Of a stretch of DNA of 64,000 nucleotides, positions 45,991 to 55,263 are shown piece after piece. Within the stretch, counting starts at the first letter, position 1; each line of letters opens with the position of its first letter. Location: contig OZ007573.1 of assembly GCA_963931925.1 (NCBI GenBank), positions 41,447,998 through 41,511,997 on the forward strand, written 5' to 3'. The position numbers and the translations under genes are program-made. The DNA comes from Onchidella celtica (taxonomy: Eukaryota; Mollusca; Gastropoda; Systellommatophora; Onchidiidae). The notes under the pieces are model-generated. The model saw only the letters and a program-made list of their open reading frames with translations, searched no databases and had not been told where the DNA came from.

Positions 45991-48900
45991 CTGGAGAGTG
46001 AGTTGAGGGAATCTGGGATTGCAAGGGGAGGGTCGAATATAGTCTGGGACCCTTGAGAACCATTGGTTTAGACATTGCCCTGCAATAACAACTAATTTTA
46101 TTGAAAGCTGTTTTTACAGGTATTCGACACATTTTGGCATTTAACACGGCAACGAAACAGCTTGTAGACTGCTTCTGGAGACGGGCAAAAACTTCACGTC
46201 ATAGTTGATCGATCAGTCAATCAATCAATCAATCAGTCATTCACGGAATGTTGTGGAATGAGTTACCGTTGCGTGTTCATCAACATGGAGTGGATTTTGT
46301 AAGAGGTGTCGTTAGCAAATGAACAAACGTGTTGGCTTGTAGCTTATCGAGGTAAAATATTATATTCCCATGCATAATTTTCCCTTCATTTAGAATAATA
46401 TACTCACACACGGACACACATTGGATGGCCAAACAAAGTTTAGAAAACAGAAGCATTCAAATAAACTTAGTTCTATGAGTCTCAGTTTCGATATGGCGCC
46501 ACAGCTGTGTAGCGTACACACGACCTTATATGGAAGGGAAAGAGTATTATGCTCGTTCCTGGCCACATGTAACAATCGATGCACAGCAAAACCATGTATT
46601 GCACACCGGTGACGTCAGAAATGTTGAAGTCAAGATAGGAAGTATGGCAGTTCGGTGGGGACAAATTGGTTGCTTTTTTTTTTTTTGTGTTGCTGTTGTT
46701 GTCGTTTTTGTTTGGGATTGTGCTTGGCATTGGCTGGCTTTGTGTGAATGTGGTGTGTAGCTGAATGTGTGCGTTGTATGATAACATCAAGTTTAAGGGC
46801 ATTAATGTTGTTGTATCTCGTTGGTTTGTTCTTCTCTCCAAAAATTTGTGACTTGAGAAATTATTGCCGTGAATGGATGGATGGAAAAGTGGATAATTTA
46901 TTGGATATATGATTTACAGGAATCTCCAGTATTTATCAGCTTTGTCTGCTCCCACAAATAAGATTATAAATAAGGCCTGTAATTTATGATTTTGAACCTG
47001 TGTTATTTCGCATTAACCACTGATAGAGTTGAAAAACACGTCAGGTAAATTTTATCGATGCACCTGCAGCTGACCCTGTATTCATAACGTATTGCCTTGT
47101 ACAAGCGTGCAGGGAGGGCATAAACAGGTGCAGGTTATCTGTCAATTGGTACAAGGCAGAGCAGATCAGTGAAATCATCACCGTCCATGTCAGATGGATG
47201 CAAACGCAAGCCATCTTTGCAGTTTTATGCAGCAACACGGCCTTTCACTCCCCGTCCTCTTTTGTAGCCTCCAGAGCTAGGATGGAGGAAGACTCAGTGT
47301 CTCCCTCCCTGCGTTTCTCAGGCCCTCAAGCGATTCAACATCATGTACGTGGAACACGGAGGGCGAGGAAGAAGGGAGTGGAGATGACGTTGGAGAGAGG
47401 GGGAAAGGCTAACGGAGATATTCAATCAAATATGTCATGTTGAGTGATGAACATGGTCCGGTACATCGCGGTGATAGATTAAAACTGTCCAGCTTTGCAA
47501 GGCGATCCCGGTTATTTGGAGACATTTCTCGCCCTGTGTTCATTACATACACGCTTTCTTCGTGTTATTTAGCGCGAAATCCTCACTGCAAACTGATCCT
47601 CGTCTTTTCCTCGGAGAACTTTGCATCCTCTCCTGGTGCGTCTTTTAATCTCGTTCCCTTTTTTTTTTTGTATACTTGAGAACCTACAACGGAATCGGAT
47701 TTGCATTTGAGTCTGAATTTGGCACTCATATTTCGCTCAAGTTAACCTTATTTTAGGCTCAGGCCGTAGGGGTTTGACAGTCCGCAGACACTCACCCATT
47801 TCTCTGTTGTTAGGGGCGTGTTGTCTAAATATAAAGCCAAAAAGAGAAAATACTGAGTTGTGTTCACTGTCCAGCAATGGCTTATAATGTAAAATACCAC
47901 GCTTCCCTAGAAACAGCCTTTTCATTATGACAACCCCCACGGCCGAATGTAAAATAGGGTTAACTCTGTCACCATTTGGTATGAGTCGACTTAATTTGAT
48001 GGTAAACCGTCGCTGGCGCTCAGTGGCTGATGGTCCGACTGTTTTGTGTTCTATGAACTTGATTTTGGTGACCTATATTCTGACACAGCCCGAGCTCCAC
48101 TTCTGACATTTCACTGGTCTAGTTTCCACTGAGACAACTAATTTCCAAAGGTGGATGGCCGATGAACAAGTTCAACTAACGCATTAAATTAATGTGAATG
48201 TGACTTCGCTCCACCAGTGTCATATTCGGTGTTTCTATGCCAATTTAGTAGTACGACAGGGAAAGAGTTGAAAAGAAAAGCTATTCGTAAGCGCTGTCTG
48301 CCCTATTATATATATATATATATATATTACCAGTGCCTTTGTTTAAGAATATCGTGAATATAAAAGATTAGATGCCAATTAGCTATGGCTTTGAAATACA
48401 TTTTCTCCACTCTCATCAGCTGGGATAAAAATGTACATAGTGCTGAATTGATACAGTATACTGTGTATAATGGTTGTATTTCGCAAGTGTATGTGTGTAG
48501 GGGGGGGGGGTGAAAGGTGCCAACATTAACTTCAGGGTCCACTTGCGCCGAATGTTGACGGTGAAATAGCATTTTACTCACACTGGCAAAAATATCACCT
48601 GGTCCGGAACACAGAATCTCTCTAGGGGATGTCATCGGCAGTTATTGTTAAACAGATCAAAATATCGAGAAACGGAGACCCCACCTGTAGTTTCCAGCTG
48701 AAAGTATACTATCCAGCCACTCAGTATTACAACCTGTAGCTAGGCATTGTCATATTCATTGGTGGAAGTAACGTCAACATGGCTAAAGGCGCTATTCATG
48801 TATTTCTTTCTCACAGTGAAGCCGGCTTATTGTGTGATAAATAGCTGTGTGACTATGGTGCGTCTACGCTCTCTTGCATGGCGAAGTGTCCACGGTCCAG

Positions 48901-49459
48901 TAATCACATAACATAATATCGCTCAATAAAAATTCAACATCCAACGCATGATTGCCTCGTGACAGACAATGAGGTAACAATCGAGTACATCTTTGCTCCG
49001 GTTACCTGTGATAAAAACCCGATACCTGCCACTTCTCTTTTCATTCCACGTGTGAACTTTTTTGTGGTTGTACTTGAAAGAAAAATATGGTTGGATCTGG
49101 TTTCATCCAGAGTAATGGAGACGCGTTGCAGTGCGTAGCTAATTTTGTCTGTAGTTTTGTTGTCCGACTTCTGAAATGGGACTGAATACTATCAATGGGG
49201 TTATTGATCAGCTCAAAATTTCCACGTCCGATTGGTGTCATCTCTTCGGAAAACATTTGGAATTTTCGAACTTTTCCAATTCCAACCCGAAAAGACTTTC
49301 CATGTCGCGTTTGCGAAACTGTCACGCTAGAGCCTGTCGCCAGTAATTGCTGTGGTAGCAAAATTGAATTTTTTGAAAAACATTTTTTTTTCTTCCCGGG
49401 CCGAAGAATGTCTATCCTTGGCATTATGTCCGTGGGGAAATCTACTGTTTAATAGTTTA
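45991..49459. other. About 3.5 kb with no gene seen
   Basis: Contains a GATC/CAAT short repeat at 46206-46240, 47840-47905 (related to 8647-8720), a (TA)n at 48306-48328 and a G-run at 48499-48509. Several ORFs of 60-127 codons exist, but none shows a domain, and they overlap on opposite strands. This is the largest unexplained stretch; short host exons would not be visible to me. Confidence 0.45.
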
Positions 49460-49657
49460 AGCTGTGTTTTCATGTGTACGGACACGGCAAAAATCCATCA
49501 GTAATAAAAAAAAAATATATAAAAAACATAAGAGTGTTTCTTTTGAAAGGAAACGGCGTTTCTGAACACATGAAAACATTCTGTTCACTTCGCTATTTGG
49601 AAGGGTTTTTGACGTTTCCGTTGCCATTTCTGTTTCCGTACGCATGGAAACCTAGCT
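49460..49657. mobile_element. Family F MITE, copy 2, founder of the 61-bp array
   Basis: Left end AGCTGTGTTTTCATGTGTAC, right end (reverse complement) AGCTAGGTTTCCATGCGTAC, flanked by TTA on both sides (49457-49459 and 49658-49660). Internal GGAAACG/CGTTTCC inverted blocks as in the other copies. Its right terminus CATGGAAACCTAGCTTTAG is the segment that continues as the tandem array. Confidence 0.75.
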
Positions 49658-49979
49658 TTAGTTGTGTAAATATAATGGCCTGTGCCATTTCTGTTTCCGT
49701 ACACATGGAAACCTAGCTTTAGTTGTGTAAAATATAATGGCCTGTGCCATTTCTGTTTCCGTACGCATGGAAACCTAGCTTTCGTTGTGTGAATATAATG
49801 GCCTGGGTCGTTTCTGTTTCCGTACACATGGAAACCTAGCTTTAGTTGTGTGAATATAATGGCCTGTGCCATTTCTGTTTCCGTACGCATGGAAACCTAG
49901 CTTTAGTTGTGTGAATATAATGGCCTGTGCCATTTCTGTTTCCGTACACATGGAAACCTAGCTTTAGTTGTGTGAATAT
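49658..49979 (+). repeat. 61-bp minisatellite derived from a MITE end (left part)
   Basis: CCTAGCTT recurs at 49651, 49712, 49774, 49835, 49896 and 49957 (spacing 61-62 bp), and once more at 54489 beyond the retrotransposon. Each unit has TATAATGGCCTG, TTTCTGTTTCCGTAC, then GC or AC before ATGGAAACC. Units alternate GTACGC and GTACAC, so the true period may be about 122 bp. It ends in the TSD AATAT (49975-49979). Confidence 0.92.
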
Positions 49980-50293
49980 TGATATGAATAAATTGAAAGC
50001 GGAGAGTCTGAAGTCTGTTTTAGCCAATTATCTTGGCTTTATTCAACATTCAACTGTAGTAGGATCAGAAGCATGATCCAGTTATAATCCTTCTACCGAG
50101 CAATGGCGCTAGGAAGGACGAAATCGTTTATTGCAACGTCTGTGACGTCATCTCCGCACAGTGGTATTCATTAGTGGTGCGTTATTGTTCAACACAAGCA
50201 GATAGCAGATAGTTAGACAAACAGATAAAACAAACAGTACATGACGAGCGATTAAAGTAACACAAAGCACATAAACATAGCAACATCAAGACA
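49980..50293 (-). repeat. 3' LTR of the gypsy element
   Basis: 314 bp. In element sense it starts TGTCTTGATG and ends TTCATATCA. It contains a TATA-like motif and AATAAA in the same places as the 5' LTR. One difference from the 5' LTR, at 50289. Confidence 0.95.
50038..50043 (-). terminator. Polyadenylation signal AATAAA in the 3' LTR
   Basis: Minus-strand AATAAA about 58-63 bp before the LTR end. In the 3' LTR it would direct cleavage a little downstream, defining the R/U5 boundary. The equivalent in the 5' LTR is 54190-54195. Confidence 0.6.
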
Positions 50294-50306
50294 TTCTTCC
50301 CCCCTC
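50294..50306 (-). other. Polypurine tract (plus-strand DNA primer site)
   Basis: In element sense GAGGGGGGAAGAA directly abuts the TGTC start of the 3' LTR, the expected position and composition of the plus-strand DNA synthesis primer. Confidence 0.9.
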
Positions 50307-50445
50307 AGGTAATCGGGGACATCATTAAACACGTTTTCAAAATTACAATGACCCCCAATTATACTAGCAAACAAAAATGCAATGAAACGTTATTGTCACA
50401 AATTGCATCAAGTATGCATAGAAAAAGTCCTGGTGATCGTAGAGT
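50307..50445. other. Short 3' untranslated part of the element
   Basis: About 140 bp between the integrase stop and the polypurine tract. No ORF, no env. Confidence 0.7.
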
Positions 50446-51912
50446 TCAAGCTTCTCTGTTCCCTAAGTTATAAACCCTGGTCCGAACAAAAGGACGGCGT
50501 TTTGGACTAGGTCTACTTTCATCAGGTGCTTCCGGTTGAATCTCAGAGTTTTCTTCTCTGAGAGAAGTCGTAGGGTTACTACCTGGGGTGTTCAGAGAGT
50601 CTGTTAGATTCAAGCTACGATTTTGCGTACCGGTCTGCATAACAGCTGGTTCAGGAACAAGCATTATCTGATTTGTCTGGTCATTCACATTTAAGTCATT
50701 ATTTGTCGGCGAAGGAGCCGCTTCATTCGGAACAGTAAGCGATGTAGTCATGTCTCCAGGTGGTGCCAGGTGGCGCAGAGCCACTGTTGTCTCCCTCCCA
50801 TCACGAAGTCTGACTTGAGCATACAGAGGATTGCAATCCAACAGTTCAACCTCATCTACCAAGGGGTCATACTTCGAAGTCCTCACGTTTCTTCTCATGA
50901 GCACAGTACCGGGAGTAGTTAACCAACTTGGAAGAGTTATACCAGTTGTGGATTTCCTGTTATAGCGAAATATTCTCTCGTGCGGAGTTTCGTTTGTGGC
51001 GATACATAGAAGAGATCTTAGGGAATGAAGTGAATCTGTGAGAACGAGCTCCCACTGATGGGTCTCTAGGCCACGAGACCTCAGCGCAAGCGTTATTGTC
51101 TTCCAGAGCGTGCCGTTCAATCTTTCCACTTGCCCATTAGCTCTAGGGTTGTGCGGAGTAGTCCGACTAGTAGCTATACCTTTGTTGTGAAGGAAGTCCT
51201 TGAGCTCACTAGACATGAAGTTAGCGCCCCTATCAGAGTGCACATAGGATGGCATTCCAAACAGAGAGAAGAGTTGACAAAAGCATTTGATTATAGTTGA
51301 GGCGTTCATATCAGCACATGGAAAAGCAAAGGGGAAGCGGGAGTACTCATCAATCATTGTCAGAAGGTACTTGTTCCTCGAGGAAGAAGGCAAAGGCCCC
51401 TTAAAATCCACGCTAAGGCGTTCAAAAGGCTGAGTGGCCTTGATAAGGTTAGCATCAGTCGATTTGTAAAAGGAAGGCTTTAGTTCACAGCAGATTCTAC
51501 AGTTTGCACACACTCTCTTCACTTCATCTAGTGAATAAGGGAGGTTCCTGCATTTGACGAAATGCATCATCCTCGTAACCCCAGGATGGGATAGTGTGCT
51601 GTGGAGATCTTGCAGTATTTCGGCGTTCGAGTTAGCAGTAGAACAGTACCCCCTCGAGAGAGCGTCTGCTGCATGGTTTTCTTTGCCAGGTCTGTATACT
51701 ACGTCATAGCTGTAGCACGACAGTTCAATTCTCCATCTCTGGATTTTGTCATTTTTCACCTTTCCTTTCTGAGCGTTATTGTACATAAAAGCGACGCTTT
51801 TCTGGTCAGTCACAAGTTGGAAATGTTTTCCAAGCAAATAATGTTTCCACTTCCGGAGAGCCTCCACAATGGCATATGCCCTCTTTCTCGACAGATGAAT
51901 GTTTCCTTTCAC
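50446..51912 (-). pseudogene. pol, second open segment: RNase H C-terminal part and integrase
   Basis: 488 codons, shifted by one base relative to the upstream pol frame. Residues 1-90 finish RNase H (LVTDQKSV with D36, and HAADALSRG with D83). Then come the integrase HHCC zinc site (H104-x4-H109, C135-x2-C138) and the catalytic triad D169 (SVDFKG), D227 (HSDRGANF) and E263 (GQVERLNG), with exactly 35 residues between D227 and E263 (DD35E). The C-terminus is basic and Pro-rich. No chromodomain was recognised. All catalytic integrase residues are present. The segment has no ATG start of its own (its first codon is GTG), so it must originally have been part of the upstream polyprotein. It overlaps the preceding segment by 107 nt. 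Confidence 0.93.
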
Positions 51913-53575
51913 TATGATTTAGTGTTCTTGAAAAGAAAGCAACAGGTCTCCCATTCTGATTCAGGGTAGCTGCTATCGCTATGTCAGAAGCATCCGTTTC
52001 GACCACAAGAGGGATATCCTGGTCAATGGTTGTAACAGCAGCATTCTCTATCTCTCTCTTCAACAGTTCAAAAGCACATTTCACTTTCTTTGGTAATGGA
52101 AAAGTGTGGTTGTTGACAAGAGGGTGTATTTTGTCAGAAAAGTTTGGGATCCAAGAAGAGTAGTAGGCAAACATGCCTACAACCCGTCGTTGTGATTTTG
52201 CGTCATGAGGATCAGCCAGATCTCGCAGCGGTTGTAGTCTGTCAGGGTCAGGTTTGATGCTGCCCTTGGAAACCAGGAACCCAAGCAGCTTGATTTCTCT
52301 GGCGGAAAGGATGCTCTTGTCCTCATTGAAAGTTATGCAGTACTCAGCGGCACACTTCATAAAGTGAGAGAAGTTTTCATCATGCTCCTTCTGATTTCTA
52401 CCGCAAATAGTGACATTGTCTAAATATGCGAAAGTGTCTTTAATTTTCTCATTTCTGACGAGGCCGTCAATGATGCGTTGAAAGCAAGCGACTCCATTAG
52501 TGACGCCGAATGGAATACGTTTGAACTGGTAGAGGTTTCCACTGGCCTCAAAGGCAGTGTAGAATTTCTCTTCCTCCTTTATGGGAATTTGGTGGTAGGC
52601 ACTGCGAAGGTCTACTGTACTGTACACCTCATATTTCGAGATCTCCTCAATCATCTCATCTATTCGAGGAAGAGGATATGCATCAAGCTGGGTGAAACGA
52701 TTGATAGTCAGACTATAATCCACTACCATTCTTTTCTTGTGCCGGTCATTTGTTGTTACCAGCACTTGCGCTCTCCACGGAGAATCAGAAGGTTCAATCA
52801 CATCTTCGGCAAGCAGTTTTTGGACTTCAGAGTCTATGAATTGTCTATCTGGTGTAGAGAACCGTCTTGACTTTGTAGCTATAGGTCTGCAATCGGGAAG
52901 CAAGTTCTTGAACAGAGAGGCAGGTTCCACCTTTGCAGCAGTTATGCCACAGACAGAGAATGTAGGCTTGGGGCCTTTGAAAGTCATTTCAAGTCCTTTG
53001 TGTTGATCTAGAAAGTCGTGACCCAGTATTAGGTCAGCGCACAATCCTGGTAGAACAGAGAGCTTTATTCCTTGATAAGTTTCGCCATTATATTCCAGAG
53101 TAGCAAAACAATGGCCTTTGGTTGTACTTGAGAGATTCGTGGAAGCCATGGAGATCTCTTTTCTAGACTTGAAGGTCTTGAACTTCATAAATTGAGCTTT
53201 GTCTGCTGAGATAAAACTTTCAGAGCTTCCTGTGTCCACCAGTGCCCTCAGAGGAGTGTCAAAGACCTTGACTTTTATAATTACTTTCTGAAGACTTAAG
53301 GGGGGCGCAGCAGTGAAGGCCGAATTAAGGATGGGATTAGCAGCAGAGGCGAAGTCATTCCGTTTTCCTTTTGATAGACACACCTTTTGATAATGTCCTT
53401 TCTTCCCACACCCTTTGCAAGTTGCCTCTCGAGCAGGGCATTTTGATCGGGGATGCCGTTGAAAACCACAGAAGAAGCATTTGGAACTGATTGCAGCTGA
53501 TAGTGTATCACTCTCGTCGATGGCTGGAGTGGTGGTACTGCCGCAGGGCACTGATGATGAAGCTGGTACATTGTT
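51806..53575 (-). pseudogene. pol, first open segment: zinc knuckles, protease, reverse transcriptase, RNase H start
   Basis: Open from just after the gag TAA to a stop at 51806; numbering below counts from 53551. Two CCHC zinc knuckles lie at residues 25-38 and 45-58 (CX2CX4HX4C both). The aspartic protease signature LVDTGSSESF is at about 104-113. Reverse transcriptase spans about 230-440, with VDLRSAYHQIP (D313 region) and a catalytic box that reads YLDN (376-379) instead of YXDD. The RNase H start ETDASDIAIAA is at 518-528. The frame derails after about residue 557, at a GGG (CCC on the plus strand, 51879-51881), and ends 24 codons later. Same frame as gag, so readthrough of the TAA would be required for expression. 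The YLDN box may be a family trait or a lesion. Confidence 0.93.
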
Positions 53576-54112
53576 TTATGTCTGGGATTGTTTTTCGGCC
53601 ATTTCTAGCGATCTAGCTTGATCAAAAGCAGTAGACAAGTCTAATGTCTTATTCTCAAGGAGTCTTTGTCTGATTTGACTTGAAGAGAGGCCACAGATGA
53701 AAGCGTCTCGGATGAAATCATCCCTGTTTTTGTCGGCTGAAACAGCTTTGAACTCACACTCTTTTGCAAGAATCTTCAGTCTCTGTAAGAATTGGTCAAG
53801 TGTCTGCCCTGGTTCTTGTTTGGTAGTTGTTAAGATGTGCCGAGCGAATATTTCATTTCCAGGTTTAACATAAATGTTTTTCAGGACTTCCACGGCAGAG
53901 GCAAAGGTGGGACAATCGATGATGTATTCATATACAAAGGGGTCAACGAAGTTTATCAGCAAGTAAAGTTCATCAAGAGTAGGAATGGAAGATTGTTGTC
54001 GTAGAGATGACAGGAAATTGTGGAAAGTTCGCAGCCAGTGATTCCAGCGTTTGGATGCGTCTGGTGTGTTTGGGTCCGCGTTGAACCTCTCAGGTCGGAG
54101 AAAACGCTCCAT
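53576..54112 (-). CDS. gag: gag capsid-like protein of the gypsy element
   Basis: 178 codons, ATG at 54112-54110, only 19 nt from the end of the 5' LTR, and TAA at 53578-53576. It starts MERFLRPERF, then WNHWLRTFHNFL, a retrotransposon gag/capsid-like helical region. Later parts (QEPGQTLDQFLQRL, LAKECEF, RDAFICGL, SLEMAEKQ) match the usual Ty3/gypsy capsid pattern. The nucleocapsid CCHC motifs, normally at the gag C-terminus, lie in the same frame beyond the stop. Either the TAA is a nonsense mutation in a single gag-pol frame, or this family uses stop-codon readthrough with knuckles on the extended product. It would assemble into cytoplasmic virus-like particles in an active relative. Confidence 0.9.
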   Translation of the reverse strand: MERFLRPERFNADPNTPDASKRWNHWLRTFHNFLSSLRQQSSIPTLDELYLLINFVDPFVYEYIIDCPTFASAVEVLKNIYVKPGNEIFARHILTTTKQEPGQTLDQFLQRLKILAKECEFKAVSADKNRDDFIRDAFICGLSSSQIRQRLLENKTLDLSTAFDQARSLEMAEKQSQT

Positions 54113-54131
54113 GTTGAAATGTTGAATAAAT
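54113..54131 (-). other. Candidate primer-binding site, self-complementary rather than tRNA-type
   Basis: In element sense ATTTATTCAACATTTCAAC abuts the 5' LTR. It does not start with the TGG expected for a tRNA 3' end. It is complementary, with a single-base bulge, to the LTR segment 54189-54206 (sense GTTGAATGTTGAATAAAG). It directly precedes the gag ATG. Confidence 0.55.
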
Positions 54132-54445
54132 TGATATGAATAAATTGAAAGCGGAGAGTCTGAAGTCTGTTTTAGCCAATTATCTTGGCTTTATTCAACA
54201 TTCAACTGTAGTAGGATCAGAAGCATGATCCAGTTATAATCCTTCTACCGAGCAATGGCGCTAGGAAGGACGAAATCGTTTATTGCAACGTCTGTGACGT
54301 CATCTCCGCACAGTGGTATTCATTAGTGGTGCGTTATTGTTCAACACAAGCAGATAGCAGATAGTTAGACAAACAGATAAAACAAACAGTACATGACGAG
54401 CGATTAAAGTAACACAAAGCACATAAACATAGCAACATCACGACA
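54132..54445 (-). repeat. 5' LTR of the gypsy element
   Basis: 314 bp, sense start TGTCGTGATG, end TTCATATCA. Same content as the 3' LTR except one base at 54441. It carries the promoter. Confidence 0.95.
54234..54238 (-). promoter_or_regulatory. TATA-like box in the 5' LTR
   Basis: Sense GGATTATAACTGG. The T at 54238 lies 32 nt upstream of 54206, which is where the self-complementary segment begins, so the predicted transcript 5' end coincides with that segment. Confidence 0.5.
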
Positions 54446-54513
54446 AATATAATGGCCTGTGCCATTTCTGTTTCCGTACACATGGAAACCTAGCTTTAGT
54501 TGTGTGAATATAA
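54446..54513 (+). repeat. 61-bp minisatellite, right part beyond the retrotransposon
   Basis: Starts with the second AATAT and continues AATGGCCTGTGCCATTTCTG to TTAGTTGTGTGAATATAATG, one more unit plus. Removing the element and one AATAT restores the period. Confidence 0.92.
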
Positions 54514-54530
54514 TGCTCCCCAAGACCCTA

Positions 54531-54636
54531 ACTCTGCACGTGACATCTGGAGGGGACATCCTCACCCTGAACTGACATCTGGAGGGGACATCCTCACCCT
54601 GGGGGTGGGGGATGTGCCAGATGTCACGTGCAGAGT
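54531..54636. repeat. Hairpin with perfect 20-bp arms and an internal 32-bp duplication
   Basis: Arms 54531-54550 (ACTCTGCACGTGACATCTGG) and 54617-54636 are exact reverse complements. Inside, TGACATCTGGAGGGGACATC followed by CTCACCCTG occurs twice in tandem. MITE-like foldback; no flanking duplication established. Confidence 0.8.
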
Positions 54637-54663
54637 CTATTATGCTTAAACAAATAGGATATA

Positions 54664-55263
54664 TTACCGTTGGTCACGCCTACTGGTAGGCGCGAACATC
54701 AATAGAGCGCAGCGTGGGCTTTCAAAGGTCAGCCCACTCAGACCTTTCTTTCTAGAGCTCAGTCACTCCGTTAGCAAGGACTTCTAGTCTTCAGATCACA
54801 CAGTTCAGGTACTGGCCAACCGGAGATACTTCACGACACGATGCTTCTGCTCGTCTGTATTCGATGAATCTGAACGTTACACGATGTTTTATACTATCTA
54901 ACTACCCAGCAGTGCTAGTCCGCTGGCCCAATTAGTTCAGCTATCTCATTGGCCGAAACCTCCCACCATTTTAATTGTAGTAATACGTCTGCACTATTCT
55001 ACCAGCCAGTTAACGTGCAAAAACTTGTCTAGTCATACTTAACAATGTCAACTATCCCCACCTTGTTTCACCCCTACTCCATTACTTATTAATCACGAAC
55101 ATTAAAACCGACAAGCGTGAATCTAACAGTTTAACTTTACATTTATTTACTCACCAACTATAATTCGCGAGGGCCGTTCAAGGCCACCAGCCAATTTCTC
55201 ATGGCCCTGGTAAAACAACAACTCACTCTCTGCGTGAGTTTTAACAACATCCGAATCATGACA
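54664..55263. mobile_element. Partial copy of the 28-kb LTR (3' half)
   Basis: About 600 bp matching 28684-29304 (TTACCGTTGGTCACGCC, GGTACTGGCCAACCGGAGAT, TTCACGACACGATGCTTCT, CACCAGCCAATTTCTCATGG). It ends ATCATGACA like the first copy. The first half is absent. Small indels and substitutions indicate independent ageing. Confidence 0.85.

Larger units (their letters stand above)
49980..54445 (-). mobile_element. Ty3/gypsy-type LTR retrotransposon, 4,466 bp, TSD AATAT
   Basis: Complete insertion: two 314-bp LTRs with TG...CA ends, 5-bp target duplication AATAT (49975-49979 and 54446-54450), polypurine tract, and an internal region of 3,838 bp. Domain order on the minus strand is capsid, CCHC x2, protease, reverse transcriptase, RNase H, integrase, which is the Ty3/gypsy (Metaviridae) order. 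There is no env-like ORF. The LTRs differ at one site (50289 versus 54441), implying recent insertion. Two lesions break the polyprotein: an in-frame TAA at 53578-53576 and a 1-nt frameshift near 51879-51881. Inserted into one unit of the 61-bp minisatellite; the array continues on the far side. Confidence 0.97.

Noticed and set aside
49651..49979. Regularly spaced direct repeats resembling a CRISPR array
   Set aside because: The whole 61-bp unit repeats, so there are no unique spacers; the context is eukaryotic and transposon-derived. The same applies to the 51-bp array at 62826.
51601..53006. Plus-strand ORFs of 60-130 codons inside the retrotransposon
   Set aside because: Antisense shadows of the pol frame.
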